DNA of 64,000 nucleotides from Halanaerobiaceae bacterium ANBcell28 (GTDB lineage: Bacteria > Bacillota > Halanaerobiia > Halanaerobiales > DTU029). The position numbers and the translations under genes were made by a program. The notes beneath the pieces were generated by a model. That model did no database searches, was not told the origin of the DNA, and saw only the letters and a program-made list of their open reading frames with translations. Of the stretch, positions 43,442 to 52,777 are shown in pieces (position 1 is the first letter of the stretch; every line of letters begins with the position of its first letter). Location of the stretch: NCBI GenBank assembly GCA_037623315.1, contig JBBJJH010000017.1, positions 1 through 64,000 of the forward strand. Reading direction: 5' to 3'.

Positions 43442-44161
43442 ATGAGTGAAAAACCGGTGTATTCTCGTGTTTTATTAAAAATAAGTGGTGAAGCTCTATC
43501 TGGAGACGATGGTTTTGGGATTAATCCAATAGTTATTAAAAAAATAGCTCATGAAATTTACGATGTAGTTAAAAAAACCAATGTAGAAATGGCGATAGTT
43601 GTTGGTGGCGGAAATATATTTCGAGGTATAGCTGGTAGTGCTAAAGGTATGGATAGAGGTACTGCAGATTATATGGGAATGCTAGCTACTGTAATTAATG
43701 CTATGGCATTACAAGATTCTATTGAAAAATTAGGTTTGGAAACTCGCGTCCAATCTGCAATTGAAATGAGACAAATTGCAGAACCTTATATTCGAAGGCG
43801 TGCTATAAGACATCTTGAAAAAGGCAGAGTAGTCATTTTTGCTGCTGGTACAGGGAATCCGTTTTTTTCCACAGATACTACAGCTGCTTTACGTGCTGCA
43901 GAAATATCAGCTGATGCTATTTTGATGGCAAAAAATGTTGATGGTGTTTATGATAGTGATCCAATAACAAATCCTGATGCGATAATGTACAAAGAATTAG
44001 AATATATTGATGTTTTAAAACGCTCTTTAAAGGTAATGGATTCTACTGCTGTTTCTTTATGCATGGACAATAATATTCCTTTATTAGTTTTTGCAGTTAA
44101 AGAAAATGGTAATATTAAAAAGGCTATTATGGGCGAAAATATTGGAACTTTAGTAAAATAA
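43442..44161 (+). CDS. pyrH: uridylate (UMP) kinase
   Basis: PyrH phosphorylates UMP to UDP in pyrimidine synthesis and is an amino-acid-kinase-fold hexamer regulated by GTP and UTP. The 239-residue protein shows [70 protein letters not shown] and the C-terminal [25 protein letters not shown] precedes the ATG. The spacing to frr is 115 bp and contains a hairpin. Confidence 0.97.
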   Translation: MSEKPVYSRVLLKISGEALSGDDGFGINPIVIKKIAHEIYDVVKKTNVEMAIVVGGGNIFRGIAGSAKGMDRGTADYMGMLATVINAMALQDSIEKLGLETRVQSAIEMRQIAEPYIRRRAIRHLEKGRVVIFAAGTGNPFFSTDTTAALRAAEISADAILMAKNVDGVYDSDPITNPDAIMYKELEYIDVLKRSLKVMDSTAVSLCMDNNIPLLVFAVKENGNIKKAIMGENIGTLVK

Positions 44162-44221
44162 TCAAATGTTTATCTTGCTTTAATAATAAAATCTTCTATC
44201 TTACTTTAAGGTGTGAAATAA

Positions 44222-44250
44222 GCAGAAATAGTTTAGAAGAACATTTCTGC
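44222..44250 (+). promoter_or_regulatory. 8-bp hairpin just before the frr ribosome binding site
   Basis: GCAGAAAT at 44222-44229 pairs perfectly with ATTTCTGC at 44243-44250. An A run, not a T run, follows, so it is not a plus-strand terminator. It ends 13 nt before the GGGGGG ribosome binding site and could affect frr translation or mark an RNA processing point. Confidence 0.5.
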
Positions 44251-44276
44251 AAAAAAAATATATGGGGGGATTAAAG

Positions 44277-44834
44277 TTGATTAACGAAGTTAGAAATATG
44301 GCTGAGGAAAAAATGAAAAAAACTATTAAGGCCACTAAAGATGATTTTAACACTGTTAGGACTGGTCGAGCGAGACCATCTCTCGTTGAGAACATTATGG
44401 TTGATTATTATGGAACGCAAACTCCTGTACAACAAATGGCAAAAGTAGTTGCTCCAGAACCAAGATTACTTGTTATAGAACCTTGGGATAAGACTGTTAT
44501 TGCTGAATTAGAAAGAGCCATACTGAAAGAGAACTTAGGTTTAACTCCTAATAATGATGGTAGTGTAATTCGTATCAATATACCTCAACTAACCGAAGAG
44601 AGAAGGAAGGAATTAGCAAAAGTAGTTAGAGATAAAGCAGAAAAAGGTAAAATCGCTATTAGAAGTATTCGACATGAAGCGAATGATGAGTTGAAATTAT
44701 TAGAAAGTGAAGCTGAGATTTCTGAAGATAATTATCATAGAGGATTAGAAAACGTTCAAGAACTGACTGATAATTATATTAAAAAAATTGATAATATACT
44801 CAAAGAAAAAGAAGAAGAGATTATGGAAGTATAA
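44277..44834 (+). CDS. frr: ribosome recycling factor
   Basis: RRF splits post-termination ribosomes together with EF-G. The protein has 185 residues, exactly the E. coli length, if it starts at TTG 44277 (MINEVRNMAEEKMKKTIKA). That codon lies about 7 nt after the GGGGGG site at 44264-44269. An in-frame ATG at 44262 overlaps the site and is rejected. Motifs: TVRTGRARPSLVENI, YYGTQTPVQQMA, LGLTPNNDGSVIRI, LTEERRKEL and the long C-terminal coiled helix ending DNILKEKEEEIMEV. Confidence 0.95.
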   Translation: MINEVRNMAEEKMKKTIKATKDDFNTVRTGRARPSLVENIMVDYYGTQTPVQQMAKVVAPEPRLLVIEPWDKTVIAELERAILKENLGLTPNNDGSVIRINIPQLTEERRKELAKVVRDKAEKGKIAIRSIRHEANDELKLLESEAEISEDNYHRGLENVQELTDNYIKKIDNILKEKEEEIMEV

Positions 44835-44836
44835 AT

Positions 44837-44854
44837 CCCCCCCTCTCTGGGGGG
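44837..44854 (+). terminator. C6/G6 hairpin between frr and uppS
   Basis: Seven C (44837-44843) and six G (44849-44854) face each other across a 5-nt loop, a striking GC-only stem in this AT-rich sequence. It begins two bases after the frr stop and is followed by CCTATTTTG, so it may act as a partial terminator or an mRNA stabiliser. Confidence 0.6.
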
Positions 44855-44881
44855 CCTATTTTGATAAATAAAGGTGATGTT

Positions 44882-45592
44882 ATGGATATTCCTTCTCATA
44901 TTGCAATAATCATGGATGGTAATGGACGTTGGGCAGAAGAAAAAGGATTACCTCGAAGCAAAGGTCATCATGCAGGCGTCAAAGCTTTAAAGTCAGTTAT
45001 TAAAAAAGCTGGCGAATTAGGAGTTGCTTGCTTGACTGTATATGCTTTTTCTACAGAAAATTGGAAAAGGCCTAGTGCTGAGGTAGATTTTTTAATGCAT
45101 TTATTTGCTAATACCTTAAAAAAACAAAAAGAAGAGCTAAGTAAAAAAAATGTACAAGTTAAGGTTATAGGTCGAAAAGATGGACTATCAAAAGGACTTT
45201 TAGAGGCCATTCAAGACATAGAAATATATACTCAAAAAAATCAGGGTCTTGTTTTAAATATAGCATTTAATTATGGTGGTAGATCAGAAATTATAGATAT
45301 GTTGAGTAAAATTTTATCTAATGAAAATGATATTGATATAAATAAGATTAATATTGATGATTTAAATCAATATTTATATAATCCTGAATTTCCAGATGTA
45401 GAATTATTGATTAGGACAGGTGGAGATAAGAGATTAAGCAACTTTATGTTGTGGCAAAGTGCTTATGCAGAATTATATTTTATTGATAAATATTGGCCTG
45501 ATTTCAGTGATTTAGATCTTGAAGAGTCTATACAAGTATTTAAAGCTAGAGAAAGAAGATATGGTGGTTTGAAAGAAGAAGGTGAAAAATAA
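44882..45592 (+). CDS. uppS: undecaprenyl diphosphate synthase (isoprenyl transferase)
   Basis: UppS extends farnesyl diphosphate with isopentenyl units to the C55 carrier used for cell-wall and surface polysaccharides. The protein of 236 residues has the catalytic Asp12 in AIIMDGNGRWAEEKGLPRSK, VYAFSTENWKRP, LNIAFNYGGRSEI and RTGGDKRLSNFMLWQSAYAE, where Asp replaces the usual Glu in the RTGGE motif. ATG 44882 follows AAAGGTGATG; an in-frame codon at 44861 lies upstream of that site. It overlaps cdsA by 1 nt. Confidence 0.96.
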   Translation: MDIPSHIAIIMDGNGRWAEEKGLPRSKGHHAGVKALKSVIKKAGELGVACLTVYAFSTENWKRPSAEVDFLMHLFANTLKKQKEELSKKNVQVKVIGRKDGLSKGLLEAIQDIEIYTQKNQGLVLNIAFNYGGRSEIIDMLSKILSNENDIDINKINIDDLNQYLYNPEFPDVELLIRTGGDKRLSNFMLWQSAYAELYFIDKYWPDFSDLDLEESIQVFKARERRYGGLKEEGEK

Positions 45593-46392
45593 TGTTATTA
45601 AAAAGATTTACTAGTGCTGTTATAGGTATTTTACTATTGATTTTAATAATTTTTATGGGTTCTATTCCTTTTTTAGCTTTAGTTCTAGTAACAGCTCTTA
45701 TAGCCGTAAAGGAATTTAATACTATTTTGGTTTTATTAAGTAAAAAGAACCAGCTTTTTCTATCTTTATTGTCCTTAGTTATAATAATATTTACATATAT
45801 AAATAATAAAGGTGTAATAAATATACCCTGGTCTTACTTTATTTTAATTATGTTTTTATTATTGATTGTATATCATATTAAAGAAATTGATAATGAAAAT
45901 TTTTTAAACACACTAGGATATAATTTGATTGGAATTGTATACCTTGCTGGTGGCTTATCTTTTTTTATCTTATTAAGAGAGTTTTCTGTGGCACCCTTTG
46001 ATAATACTAAAGCTCTTTGGTTAGCGCTTATAGCAACCTGGGCAGCCGATACTGGTGCTTACTTTATTGGAAACAAATTTGGAAAAACTAGATTATCTCC
46101 TAAAAGTCCAAATAAGAGCGTTGAAGGTGCTGTAGGTGGTATTGTTTTTTCTACAATTCTTATTTTTATATATACATCAATCATAGGGGCTTTCTCTATT
46201 TATTGGTTATTTTATGCTCCTCTTATAGCAATTATTGCTATGATTGGGGATTTGTTCGAATCAAGTATTAAACGCTTTGCAAATGTAAAAGATTCAGGTG
46301 AACTTATTCCTGGTCACGGTGGTATACTTGATAGAATTGATAGTTTGTTATTTTCTATTCCTTTTACCTATTTATTTATTATCTTATTTTAA
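45592..46392 (+). CDS. cdsA: phosphatidate cytidylyltransferase
   Basis: CdsA makes CDP-diacylglycerol from phosphatidate and CTP for phospholipid synthesis. The integral membrane protein of 266 residues has about seven to eight spans and the family signature near the C-terminus: GDLFESSIKRFANVKDSGEL followed by IPGHGGILDRIDS. GAYFIGNKFGKTRLSPKSPN precedes it. It overlaps uppS by 1 nt (TAATG). In Bacillus dxr would follow; here a YtvI-like gene is interposed. Confidence 0.96.
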   Translation: MLLKRFTSAVIGILLLILIIFMGSIPFLALVLVTALIAVKEFNTILVLLSKKNQLFLSLLSLVIIIFTYINNKGVINIPWSYFILIMFLLLIVYHIKEIDNENFLNTLGYNLIGIVYLAGGLSFFILLREFSVAPFDNTKALWLALIATWAADTGAYFIGNKFGKTRLSPKSPNKSVEGAVGGIVFSTILIFIYTSIIGAFSIYWLFYAPLIAIIAMIGDLFESSIKRFANVKDSGELIPGHGGILDRIDSLLFSIPFTYLFIILF

Positions 46393-46455
46393 ATCACATT
46401 GTTTTATTAATTTTATTATCAAATAGATTCCCTAAGTTTTAAATTATAATAAAGT

Positions 46456-46505
46456 ATATAGCTTTTAGTATGACCATTTTGATTAGGCCTAACTAAAAGC
46501 TATAT
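46456..46505 (+). terminator. 14-bp perfect inverted repeat after cdsA
   Basis: ATATAGCTTTTAGT at 46456-46469 is matched perfectly by ACTAAAAGCTATAT at 46492-46505, with a 22-nt loop and a weak T-rich tail (TTATACT). It is a probable end-of-transcript structure. The rest of 46393-46635 is AT-rich with no gene that I can see. Confidence 0.6.
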
Positions 46506-46635
46506 TTATACTAATGTGTACAAGATTAATCAATAATTTTAAGCATATAATATAATATTTTGAAACATAAAACTTATAATATCTCTATAAGACGAATATA
46601 ATTTAAAGTGACCTTAGTTAAAAGGGGTATTATAT

Positions 46636-47700
46636 ATGAAAAGTTTTCCAATAAAGTTACTTTATTTAACTATAATGATAATTATAATAGTTTTATTATT
46701 AAGATTTTCTCTTATTTATTTAACTCCATTTCTATTGGCAATTATCTTTGCTAGTATTATTAATCCCATTGTAAATAGAGTAGAAAATTATTTTAATATT
46801 AATAGAAAATATGCTGTCCTTATTGTTATTATTTGTTTTGCAATCATGTTTGTACTTATTGTTTTCTGGATAATATTACAAAGTTATCATGAATTGATTT
46901 ATTTATGGAATGATATTCCTGATTATGATAGCTTGCTTATGAATTTGAATAATTTAATTAATGAAAATAATAATTTACAAGAAATATTTGAAAGTAATAT
47001 TATGAATTTTTTAAAGGAAAATTTAGGCTTAAATTTACAATTGATTTATAATATAATGAAAGAAAATATTGCTTTTTTAAGTTCATGTTTTATAGATATT
47101 ATTACATTTTTACCGATGATATTACTTGTGATTTTTCTGAGTTTTATTGCAACGTATTTTTTATTAAGAGATATAGATACTATTAACTATCATATTATTA
47201 ATTTTTTTCCATCTAAAATACAAAAAAAAGTATATAACTTAGAAAAAGAAATTAGCATTTCTATAATTGCATTTTTAAGAGCACAGTTTATATTAATGTT
47301 AATTACTGCTATTATTTCTTTCTTAGGCTTGCTTATTATAGGAAATAATTATGCATTATTAATAGCTGTTATTATTGCAGTCCTTGATTTAATACCTATT
47401 CTAGGTCCAGGTTTGATTTTTCTTCCGTGGATAATATTTAATATTCTTATTGGAGAGTTTTTCATAGCTTTAAAATTGTTAATTATTTATACAATTACTG
47501 CAGCTTTTCGTCAGGGTTTTGAAAGCAAAATTATAGCTTATCATTTAGGTTTTCATCCACTTGCTATCATGATATCTTTTTATTTAGGTTACCGAATTAT
47601 TGGTTTTACTGGATTTATAATTGGCCCTGCAGTTTTAATTCTATTAAGAGCTATACATAATACCGATATATTTTCAGATATATTAATTTTTAAGGAGTGA
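46636..47700 (+). CDS. AI-2E/YtvI-family membrane transporter-like protein
   Basis: The protein (354 residues) is hydrophobic with seven to eight spans in the AI-2E_transport (PerM/YtvI) pattern. It has two helices at about 7-45 with LTPFLLAIIFASIINPIVN and one at about 58-82. A soluble region at about 85-145 follows, then TM segments with IAVLDLIPILGPGLIFLPW, typical of the family, and a last helix GFTGFIIGPAVLILLRAI. Family members transport autoinducer, Na+ or unknown solutes, and YtvI is linked to sporulation. Its codon use is extremely AT-rich even for this window. It precedes dxr by 8 bp. Confidence 0.85.
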   Translation: MKSFPIKLLYLTIMIIIIVLLLRFSLIYLTPFLLAIIFASIINPIVNRVENYFNINRKYAVLIVIICFAIMFVLIVFWIILQSYHELIYLWNDIPDYDSLLMNLNNLINENNNLQEIFESNIMNFLKENLGLNLQLIYNIMKENIAFLSSCFIDIITFLPMILLVIFLSFIATYFLLRDIDTINYHIINFFPSKIQKKVYNLEKEISISIIAFLRAQFILMLITAIISFLGLLIIGNNYALLIAVIIAVLDLIPILGPGLIFLPWIIFNILIGEFFIALKLLIIYTITAAFRQGFESKIIAYHLGFHPLAIMISFYLGYRIIGFTGFIIGPAVLILLRAIHNTDIFSDILIFKE

Positions 47701-47708
47701 AGTAAATT

Positions 47709-48860
47709 ATGAAGCAACTTGTGTTATTAGGTTCTACAGGCTCAATTGGAACTCAAACTTTAGATGTTATAGATAATCTTTCTGATGACTGGAAAGTAAT
47801 TGGAATGAGTGCTAATTCTAATATAGATTTATTAGAAAAACAAGCGAGGAAATATCTTCCGAAATATCTAGTGATTAAAAATGATAAATTAAGAAATGAA
47901 TTAAAGCTTAGACTAGAAGACTTTGAAATAGAAATATTAACTGCTGAAAAAGGGCTTGAATTTCTAGCATCAGAGATAGAATCTGATATTGTAATCAATT
48001 CAATCGTGGGAGCGGCAGGACTTAAACCAACTATTGCTGCTTTGAAAGCTGGTAGAAAGATAGGCCTTGCAAATAAAGAAAGCTTGGTTATAGGTGGGGA
48101 GATTATAAAAAGGCTTCTTTGTGATTCAAACAATCAAATTTTACCAATCGATAGTGAACATAATGCTATTTTTCAAATATTAAATGGACATAATAAAAGT
48201 GATGTAAAAAATATTATTCTAACGGCTTCTGGTGGTCCTTTTCGCGATTATTCTTATAAAGAGTTGAAGGATGTAAGTGTTAAGCAAGCATTAAATCACC
48301 CTAATTGGGATATGGGTGGAAAAATTAGTATAGATTCAGCAACAATGATGAATAAGGGGCTTGAAGTTATTGAAGCTCATTTTTTATTTAATCTTCCATA
48401 TGATAATATAAAAGTGGTAGTACATCCTGAAAGTATAATCCATTCTATGGTTGAATTAGTAGATAATTCAATTATTGCTGAAATGGGTGTTGCTGATATG
48501 CGGATGCCAATTCAATATACTCTTACTTTTCCAGAAAGACGACAGTCCTGTGCTAAAGAATTAGATTTTTTTGAAACGGGAAAATTAAGTTTTGAAAGAG
48601 CTGACTTAGATAAATTTCCTGCATTAAAGCTTGCTTATCAAGCAGGAAAGGCAGGTGGCACAATGCCTGTTGTTCTTAATGCAGCTAATGAAGAAGCTGT
48701 TTCAGCATTTATGAACGGCTTAATATCTTTTATAGAAATTCCTAAAATAATAGAGAAGACCATGGACAAACATACTAATATCAAACAAGCTTCTCTTGAA
48801 GATATATATGGTATTGATAATTGGTCTAGAAGAATTGCTAAGGAGGTTATGCAATGGTAA
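47709..48860 (+). CDS. dxr: 1-deoxy-D-xylulose 5-phosphate reductoisomerase
   Basis: Dxr makes 2-C-methyl-D-erythritol 4-phosphate, the committed MEP-pathway step, using NADPH and a divalent metal. The 383-residue protein has the Rossmann motif LLGSTGSIGTQTLDVI, GLANKESLVIGGEI, LPIDSEHNAIFQ (metal ligands), TASGGPFRD and NHPNWDMGGKISIDSATMMN. The flexible-loop segment NKGLEVIEAHFLF and VVHPESIIHSMVE follow. AAGGAG precedes the ATG. It overlaps rseP by 7 nt. Together with ispG it shows that isoprenoids are made by the MEP route. Confidence 0.97.
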   Translation: MKQLVLLGSTGSIGTQTLDVIDNLSDDWKVIGMSANSNIDLLEKQARKYLPKYLVIKNDKLRNELKLRLEDFEIEILTAEKGLEFLASEIESDIVINSIVGAAGLKPTIAALKAGRKIGLANKESLVIGGEIIKRLLCDSNNQILPIDSEHNAIFQILNGHNKSDVKNIILTASGGPFRDYSYKELKDVSVKQALNHPNWDMGGKISIDSATMMNKGLEVIEAHFLFNLPYDNIKVVVHPESIIHSMVELVDNSIIAEMGVADMRMPIQYTLTFPERRQSCAKELDFFETGKLSFERADLDKFPALKLAYQAGKAGGTMPVVLNAANEEAVSAFMNGLISFIEIPKIIEKTMDKHTNIKQASLEDIYGIDNWSRRIAKEVMQW

Positions 48861-49921
48861 CAATTATTGCTTTTATTGTAGTTTTAGGTATTTTGGTTTT
48901 TATACATGAATTTGGTCATTATATATCGGCAAAATTAGCTGGAATCCGTGTTGAAGAATTTGCACTTGGTTTTGGCCCTAAACTTATTGGTTTTACAAGA
49001 GGAGATACTCTTTATTCAATTAGAATTGTTCCCTTAGGTGGTTTTTGTAAAATGACTGGTGAGGCTCCTCCTGATGAAAGTATGAGTGAAGAAGAAAAAA
49101 AGATATACATTGATGCAAGAGAAAAAGGTCAAACTTTTGATCAAAAACCTCTCTTTCATAGATTTGCAGTTATATTTAATGGACCTTTAATGAATTTTGT
49201 TTTAGCAATTTTTATATTTTTACTTATATATACAATTTATGGTGTGCCGGTAGAAAGAATGCATACAAATGTAATCGGGGATGTTCATTATGGAACTCCT
49301 GCTGCTGAAGCTGGTTTAAGACCAGGTGATCGTATAATTGAAATGGATGGTCATGTAGTAGAAGACTGGCATGATGTAAATGCTGTTAAAGAGCAATTAA
49401 GTGGAGAAACAATTACTATAAGATTTGAAAGAAATAATGAACTTAGAACAATTGAAGTAGAACCGATATATAATCAGATGGATGATAGTTATTTAATAGG
49501 TATTAGCCAGCAATTAGTACGACAGAATCTTGGTTTCTTTAGATCTTTACGTTTAGCTTTTTTACAAACTTGGTATTTTATTTCTGGTCTAATTATTGGT
49601 ATAATTGGTATGATTAGAGGAACAGTGCCTGCTGATATAGGTGGTCCAGTAATGATTGCGAGTGTAGTCGGTCAAGCTGCAGATATTGGATTAATTAGCT
49701 TGCTTAATTTAACAGCATTTTTAAGTATTAATTTAGGTTTGTTAAATCTTTTACCTTTTCCAGCTCTTGATGGCGGTAGATTGGTTTTCCTATTTATAGA
49801 GCTATTAAGAGGTAAACCTGTTAGTCCAGAAAAAGAAAATATGGTTCATATTGTAGGATTTTTTATACTAATTACTTTTATGGTTTTTGTAATTATAAAA
49901 GATATTCAACGTTTTTTCTAA
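48854..49921 (+). CDS. rseP: site-2 intramembrane metalloprotease RseP (RasP)
   Basis: RseP cuts anti-sigma factors and signal-peptide remnants within the membrane. The 355-residue protein has the zinc site His18-Glu19-x-x-His22 (FIHEFGHYISAKLAGIRVEE) and a single PDZ domain (about 130-200) with GTPAAEAGLRPGDRIIEMDG. A later membrane segment carries GLLNLLPFPALDGGRLVF, whose Asp is the third metal ligand. AAGGAGG lies near the end of dxr. The place between dxr and ispG/proS is as in other Firmicutes. Confidence 0.97.
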   Translation: MVTIIAFIVVLGILVFIHEFGHYISAKLAGIRVEEFALGFGPKLIGFTRGDTLYSIRIVPLGGFCKMTGEAPPDESMSEEEKKIYIDAREKGQTFDQKPLFHRFAVIFNGPLMNFVLAIFIFLLIYTIYGVPVERMHTNVIGDVHYGTPAAEAGLRPGDRIIEMDGHVVEDWHDVNAVKEQLSGETITIRFERNNELRTIEVEPIYNQMDDSYLIGISQQLVRQNLGFFRSLRLAFLQTWYFISGLIIGIIGMIRGTVPADIGGPVMIASVVGQAADIGLISLLNLTAFLSINLGLLNLLPFPALDGGRLVFLFIELLRGKPVSPEKENMVHIVGFFILITFMVFVIIKDIQRFF

Positions 49922-49943
49922 ATAATAGGAGTGTAATTATACA

Positions 49944-50990
49944 ATGAGAAGAAAGACAAGGGAAATATACTATGGAAGTGTTGCGGTTGGTGGAAATTCA
50001 GCAGTTTCAGTTCAATCTATGACTAATACAAAGACAAATGATGTTCAGGGAACAGTAAAACAAATTAAAGAATTAGAAGCAGCAGGCTGTGAGATAATTA
50101 GAGTTGCAGTTCCTGATATGCCTGCTGCTAATGTTTTGTCAAAAATTAAAGAAGAAATTAGTATTCCGATAATTGCTGATATTCATTTTGATTATAGATT
50201 GGCATTAGAAGCGATAGATCAAAATGTGGATGGTTTACGATTGAATCCTGGTAATATCGGAAATGATGAGAAGGTAAAAGAGGTTGTTTTAGCAGCACAA
50301 AAGAAATCAATACCTATCAGAATTGGAGTCAACTCTGGTTCTATCCAAAAAGATTTGTTAAAAAAATACAAAAAACCAACGGCAGAAGCTATGGTTGAAA
50401 GCGCCCTAAAACATATTAAAATCTTGGAAGAAAACGATTTTTATGATATTATTGTATCATTAAAAGCAACAGATGTTATGATGACTATTAAAGCTTATCA
50501 ATTATTAGCTAAGGAAGTGGATTACCCTTTTCATATTGGAATAACTGAGGCTGGGACTCTATGGACAGGTACTATTAAGTCAGCTGTTGGTATTGGTAGC
50601 TTGCTTAGCCAAGGGCTTGGAGATACACTTAGAGTTTCACTAACTGGTAATCCTATAGATGAAGTGAAAGTTGCCTGGCAAATTCTTAAGTCTTTAAGGC
50701 TCAGGAAGAGTGGTCCAGAAGTTATATCATGCCCTAGTTGTGGAAGGACAGAAATTGATTTGATAAATTTGGCTGATATCGTTGAAGGTAGATTAAGGAA
50801 AATGGACAAGGATATTACTGTTGCAGTAATGGGTTGTGCGGTTAATGGCCCTGGGGAAGCAAGGGAAGCTGATATTGGTATAGCTGGCGGCAAAGGTGAG
50901 GCATTGATCTTTAAAAAGGGTGAAATGTTAAGGAAGGTTCCTGAGAAAGATATATTAGAAGAATTATTAAAAGAAATTAAAAAATTATAG
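49944..50990 (+). CDS. ispG: 4-hydroxy-3-methylbut-2-enyl diphosphate synthase
   Basis: IspG converts MEcPP to HMBPP with a 4Fe-4S cluster, the penultimate MEP step. The protein of 348 residues has a TIM-barrel domain (VQSMTNTKTNDVQGTV, IPIIADIHFDYRLALEA, LRLNPGNIG, IGVNSGSIQ). A C-terminal cluster domain has Cys in SCPSCGRTEIDL and MGCAVNGPGEAREADIG. An ATAGGAG ribosome binding site precedes the ATG. It lies between rseP and proS in the same direction. Confidence 0.97.
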   Translation: MRRKTREIYYGSVAVGGNSAVSVQSMTNTKTNDVQGTVKQIKELEAAGCEIIRVAVPDMPAANVLSKIKEEISIPIIADIHFDYRLALEAIDQNVDGLRLNPGNIGNDEKVKEVVLAAQKKSIPIRIGVNSGSIQKDLLKKYKKPTAEAMVESALKHIKILEENDFYDIIVSLKATDVMMTIKAYQLLAKEVDYPFHIGITEAGTLWTGTIKSAVGIGSLLSQGLGDTLRVSLTGNPIDEVKVAWQILKSLRLRKSGPEVISCPSCGRTEIDLINLADIVEGRLRKMDKDITVAVMGCAVNGPGEAREADIGIAGGKGEALIFKKGEMLRKVPEKDILEELLKEIKKL

Positions 50991-51057
50991 AGTTAAGTAT
51001 TTATTTTTATTAAAATATTTTAAAGTATTAAGTTTAAAGTAATAGGGAGTGGTTATA

Positions 51058-52764
51058 ATGAAAATGTCTAATTTATATTTACCTACTTTAAAAGAAACAC
51101 CTGCAGAAGCAGAAGTTCCTAGTCATCAGCTGATGTTAAGGGCAGGAATGATGAGAACACTTACTGCTGGCGTATATACATATCTGCCATTAGGATATCG
51201 TGTAATAAAGAAGATAGAAAATATAGTTAGAGAGGCTATGGATGAAAGTGGAGCTCAGGAATTATTAATGCCAGTTATCCATACTTCTGATTTATGGAAA
51301 GAATCTGAACGTTGGAATCAATTTGGACCTTTAATGATCAAATTTCAGGATAGAAAAGGAAGAGATTATTGTTTAGGTCCTACCCATGAAGAAGTTGTTA
51401 CTGATTTAGTGAGAAATGAAATAAGATCTTACAAAGATCTTCCCTTAAACCTGTATCAAATTCAAACAAAAGTTAGAGATGAAATCAGGCCTAGATTTGG
51501 TGTAATGAGAGGTCGAGAATTTATCATGAAAGACGCATATAGCTTTGATGTTGATTATGAAGGTTTAGATGAGAGTTATCAGGCTATGTATGATGCTTAT
51601 AATAAAGCATTTGCCAATTGTGGTCTTTCGGCTAGAGCTGTAGAAGCTGATACTGGTGCTATGGGTGGTAAAGATTCTCATGAATTTATGGTACTAGCAG
51701 ATGTTGGAGAAGATGAAATAGCATTTTGTGATAAATGTGATTATGCTGCTAATGTAGAAAGAGCTTATTCTGCAAAAATAAGTGATATTAAATCTGAGGA
51801 AGCAAAAAAACTTGAAAAAGTTGAAACTATTGATCAAAAAACTATTCAAGAAATTTCTTCTTATCTTAATATACCAGCTAAAAAAACAATTAAAGCATTA
51901 GCTTTTATAGCAGATGGAGAAGCTATATTAGTTTTAATGCGTGGAGATGATGAGTTAAATGAAATTAAGTTATCTAACTACTTAGAAGCAGAAGAAATAA
52001 GAACTGTTGAAGAAGATAACTTTGATGAATTATATAATAGTGTAGCTGGATTTATAGGTCCCATTGGTATGAATGGAATTAAAATAATTGCAGATAATAA
52101 AATTAAAAATCTTAGTAATGCTGTTGCAGGAGCTAATGAAAAAGATTTTCATTATATTAATGTAAATCCTGAAAGAGACTTTGAAGTTATTGAATACCTT
52201 GATTTGCGCAAAGTTAAGGCAGGAGATATCTGTCCTAAATGTGATGGAAAATTAGAAATTAAATCTGGAATTGAAGTAGGACATATTTTTAAATTAGGAA
52301 CTAAGTATAGTGAAAGCTTAGGAGCTACTTATTTGGATAATAATGGCAAAGAACAAAATATAGTAATGGGTAGTTATGGGATAGGTGTCAGTAGACTTGT
52401 TGCTGCAGCTATTGAGCAAAACCATGATGAGAATGGAATTATATGGCCTAAAGCTATTGCACCTTATCAAGTAATAATCTTACAACTTGGAAAAGGTGAA
52501 GAAATTGATAATGAAGCTGGTAAAATCTATAAATTATTAAAAGAAGAAGGTATTGATGTATTATTAGATGATCGTAAAGAAAGAGCTGGAGTTAAATTTA
52601 ATGATGCAGACTTAATTGGTATTCCTTTAAGACTTACTCTTGGTAAACGTTCACTTAAAAATGGTTTACTTGAAGCTCGAATTCGTCGTAGTGGAGAAGA
52701 CCTAGAGATATCACTTGATAATGTTAAAAAAGAGGTGCTTGATATACTCAATAAAATAAAATAG
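51058..52764 (+). CDS. proS: prolyl-tRNA synthetase
   Basis: ProS is the bacterial-type class II synthetase that charges tRNA-Pro. The protein of 568 residues has motif 1 around LTAGVYTYLPLGYRVIKKIE and motif 2 RDEIRPRFGVMRGREFIMKD. The inserted INS editing domain spans about 225-390, motif 3 contains VMGSYGIGVSRLVAAAIEQ, and a C-terminal anticodon-binding domain follows. AGGGAG is followed by the ATG at 51058, with a second ATG two codons on. An in-frame GTG at 51049 overlaps the site. It belongs to the downstream run with the glycosyltransferase and polC. Confidence 0.97.
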   Translation: MKMSNLYLPTLKETPAEAEVPSHQLMLRAGMMRTLTAGVYTYLPLGYRVIKKIENIVREAMDESGAQELLMPVIHTSDLWKESERWNQFGPLMIKFQDRKGRDYCLGPTHEEVVTDLVRNEIRSYKDLPLNLYQIQTKVRDEIRPRFGVMRGREFIMKDAYSFDVDYEGLDESYQAMYDAYNKAFANCGLSARAVEADTGAMGGKDSHEFMVLADVGEDEIAFCDKCDYAANVERAYSAKISDIKSEEAKKLEKVETIDQKTIQEISSYLNIPAKKTIKALAFIADGEAILVLMRGDDELNEIKLSNYLEAEEIRTVEEDNFDELYNSVAGFIGPIGMNGIKIIADNKIKNLSNAVAGANEKDFHYINVNPERDFEVIEYLDLRKVKAGDICPKCDGKLEIKSGIEVGHIFKLGTKYSESLGATYLDNNGKEQNIVMGSYGIGVSRLVAAAIEQNHDENGIIWPKAIAPYQVIILQLGKGEEIDNEAGKIYKLLKEEGIDVLLDDRKERAGVKFNDADLIGIPLRLTLGKRSLKNGLLEARIRRSGEDLEISLDNVKKEVLDILNKIK

Positions 52765-52777
52765 GAGGACAGAAAGC

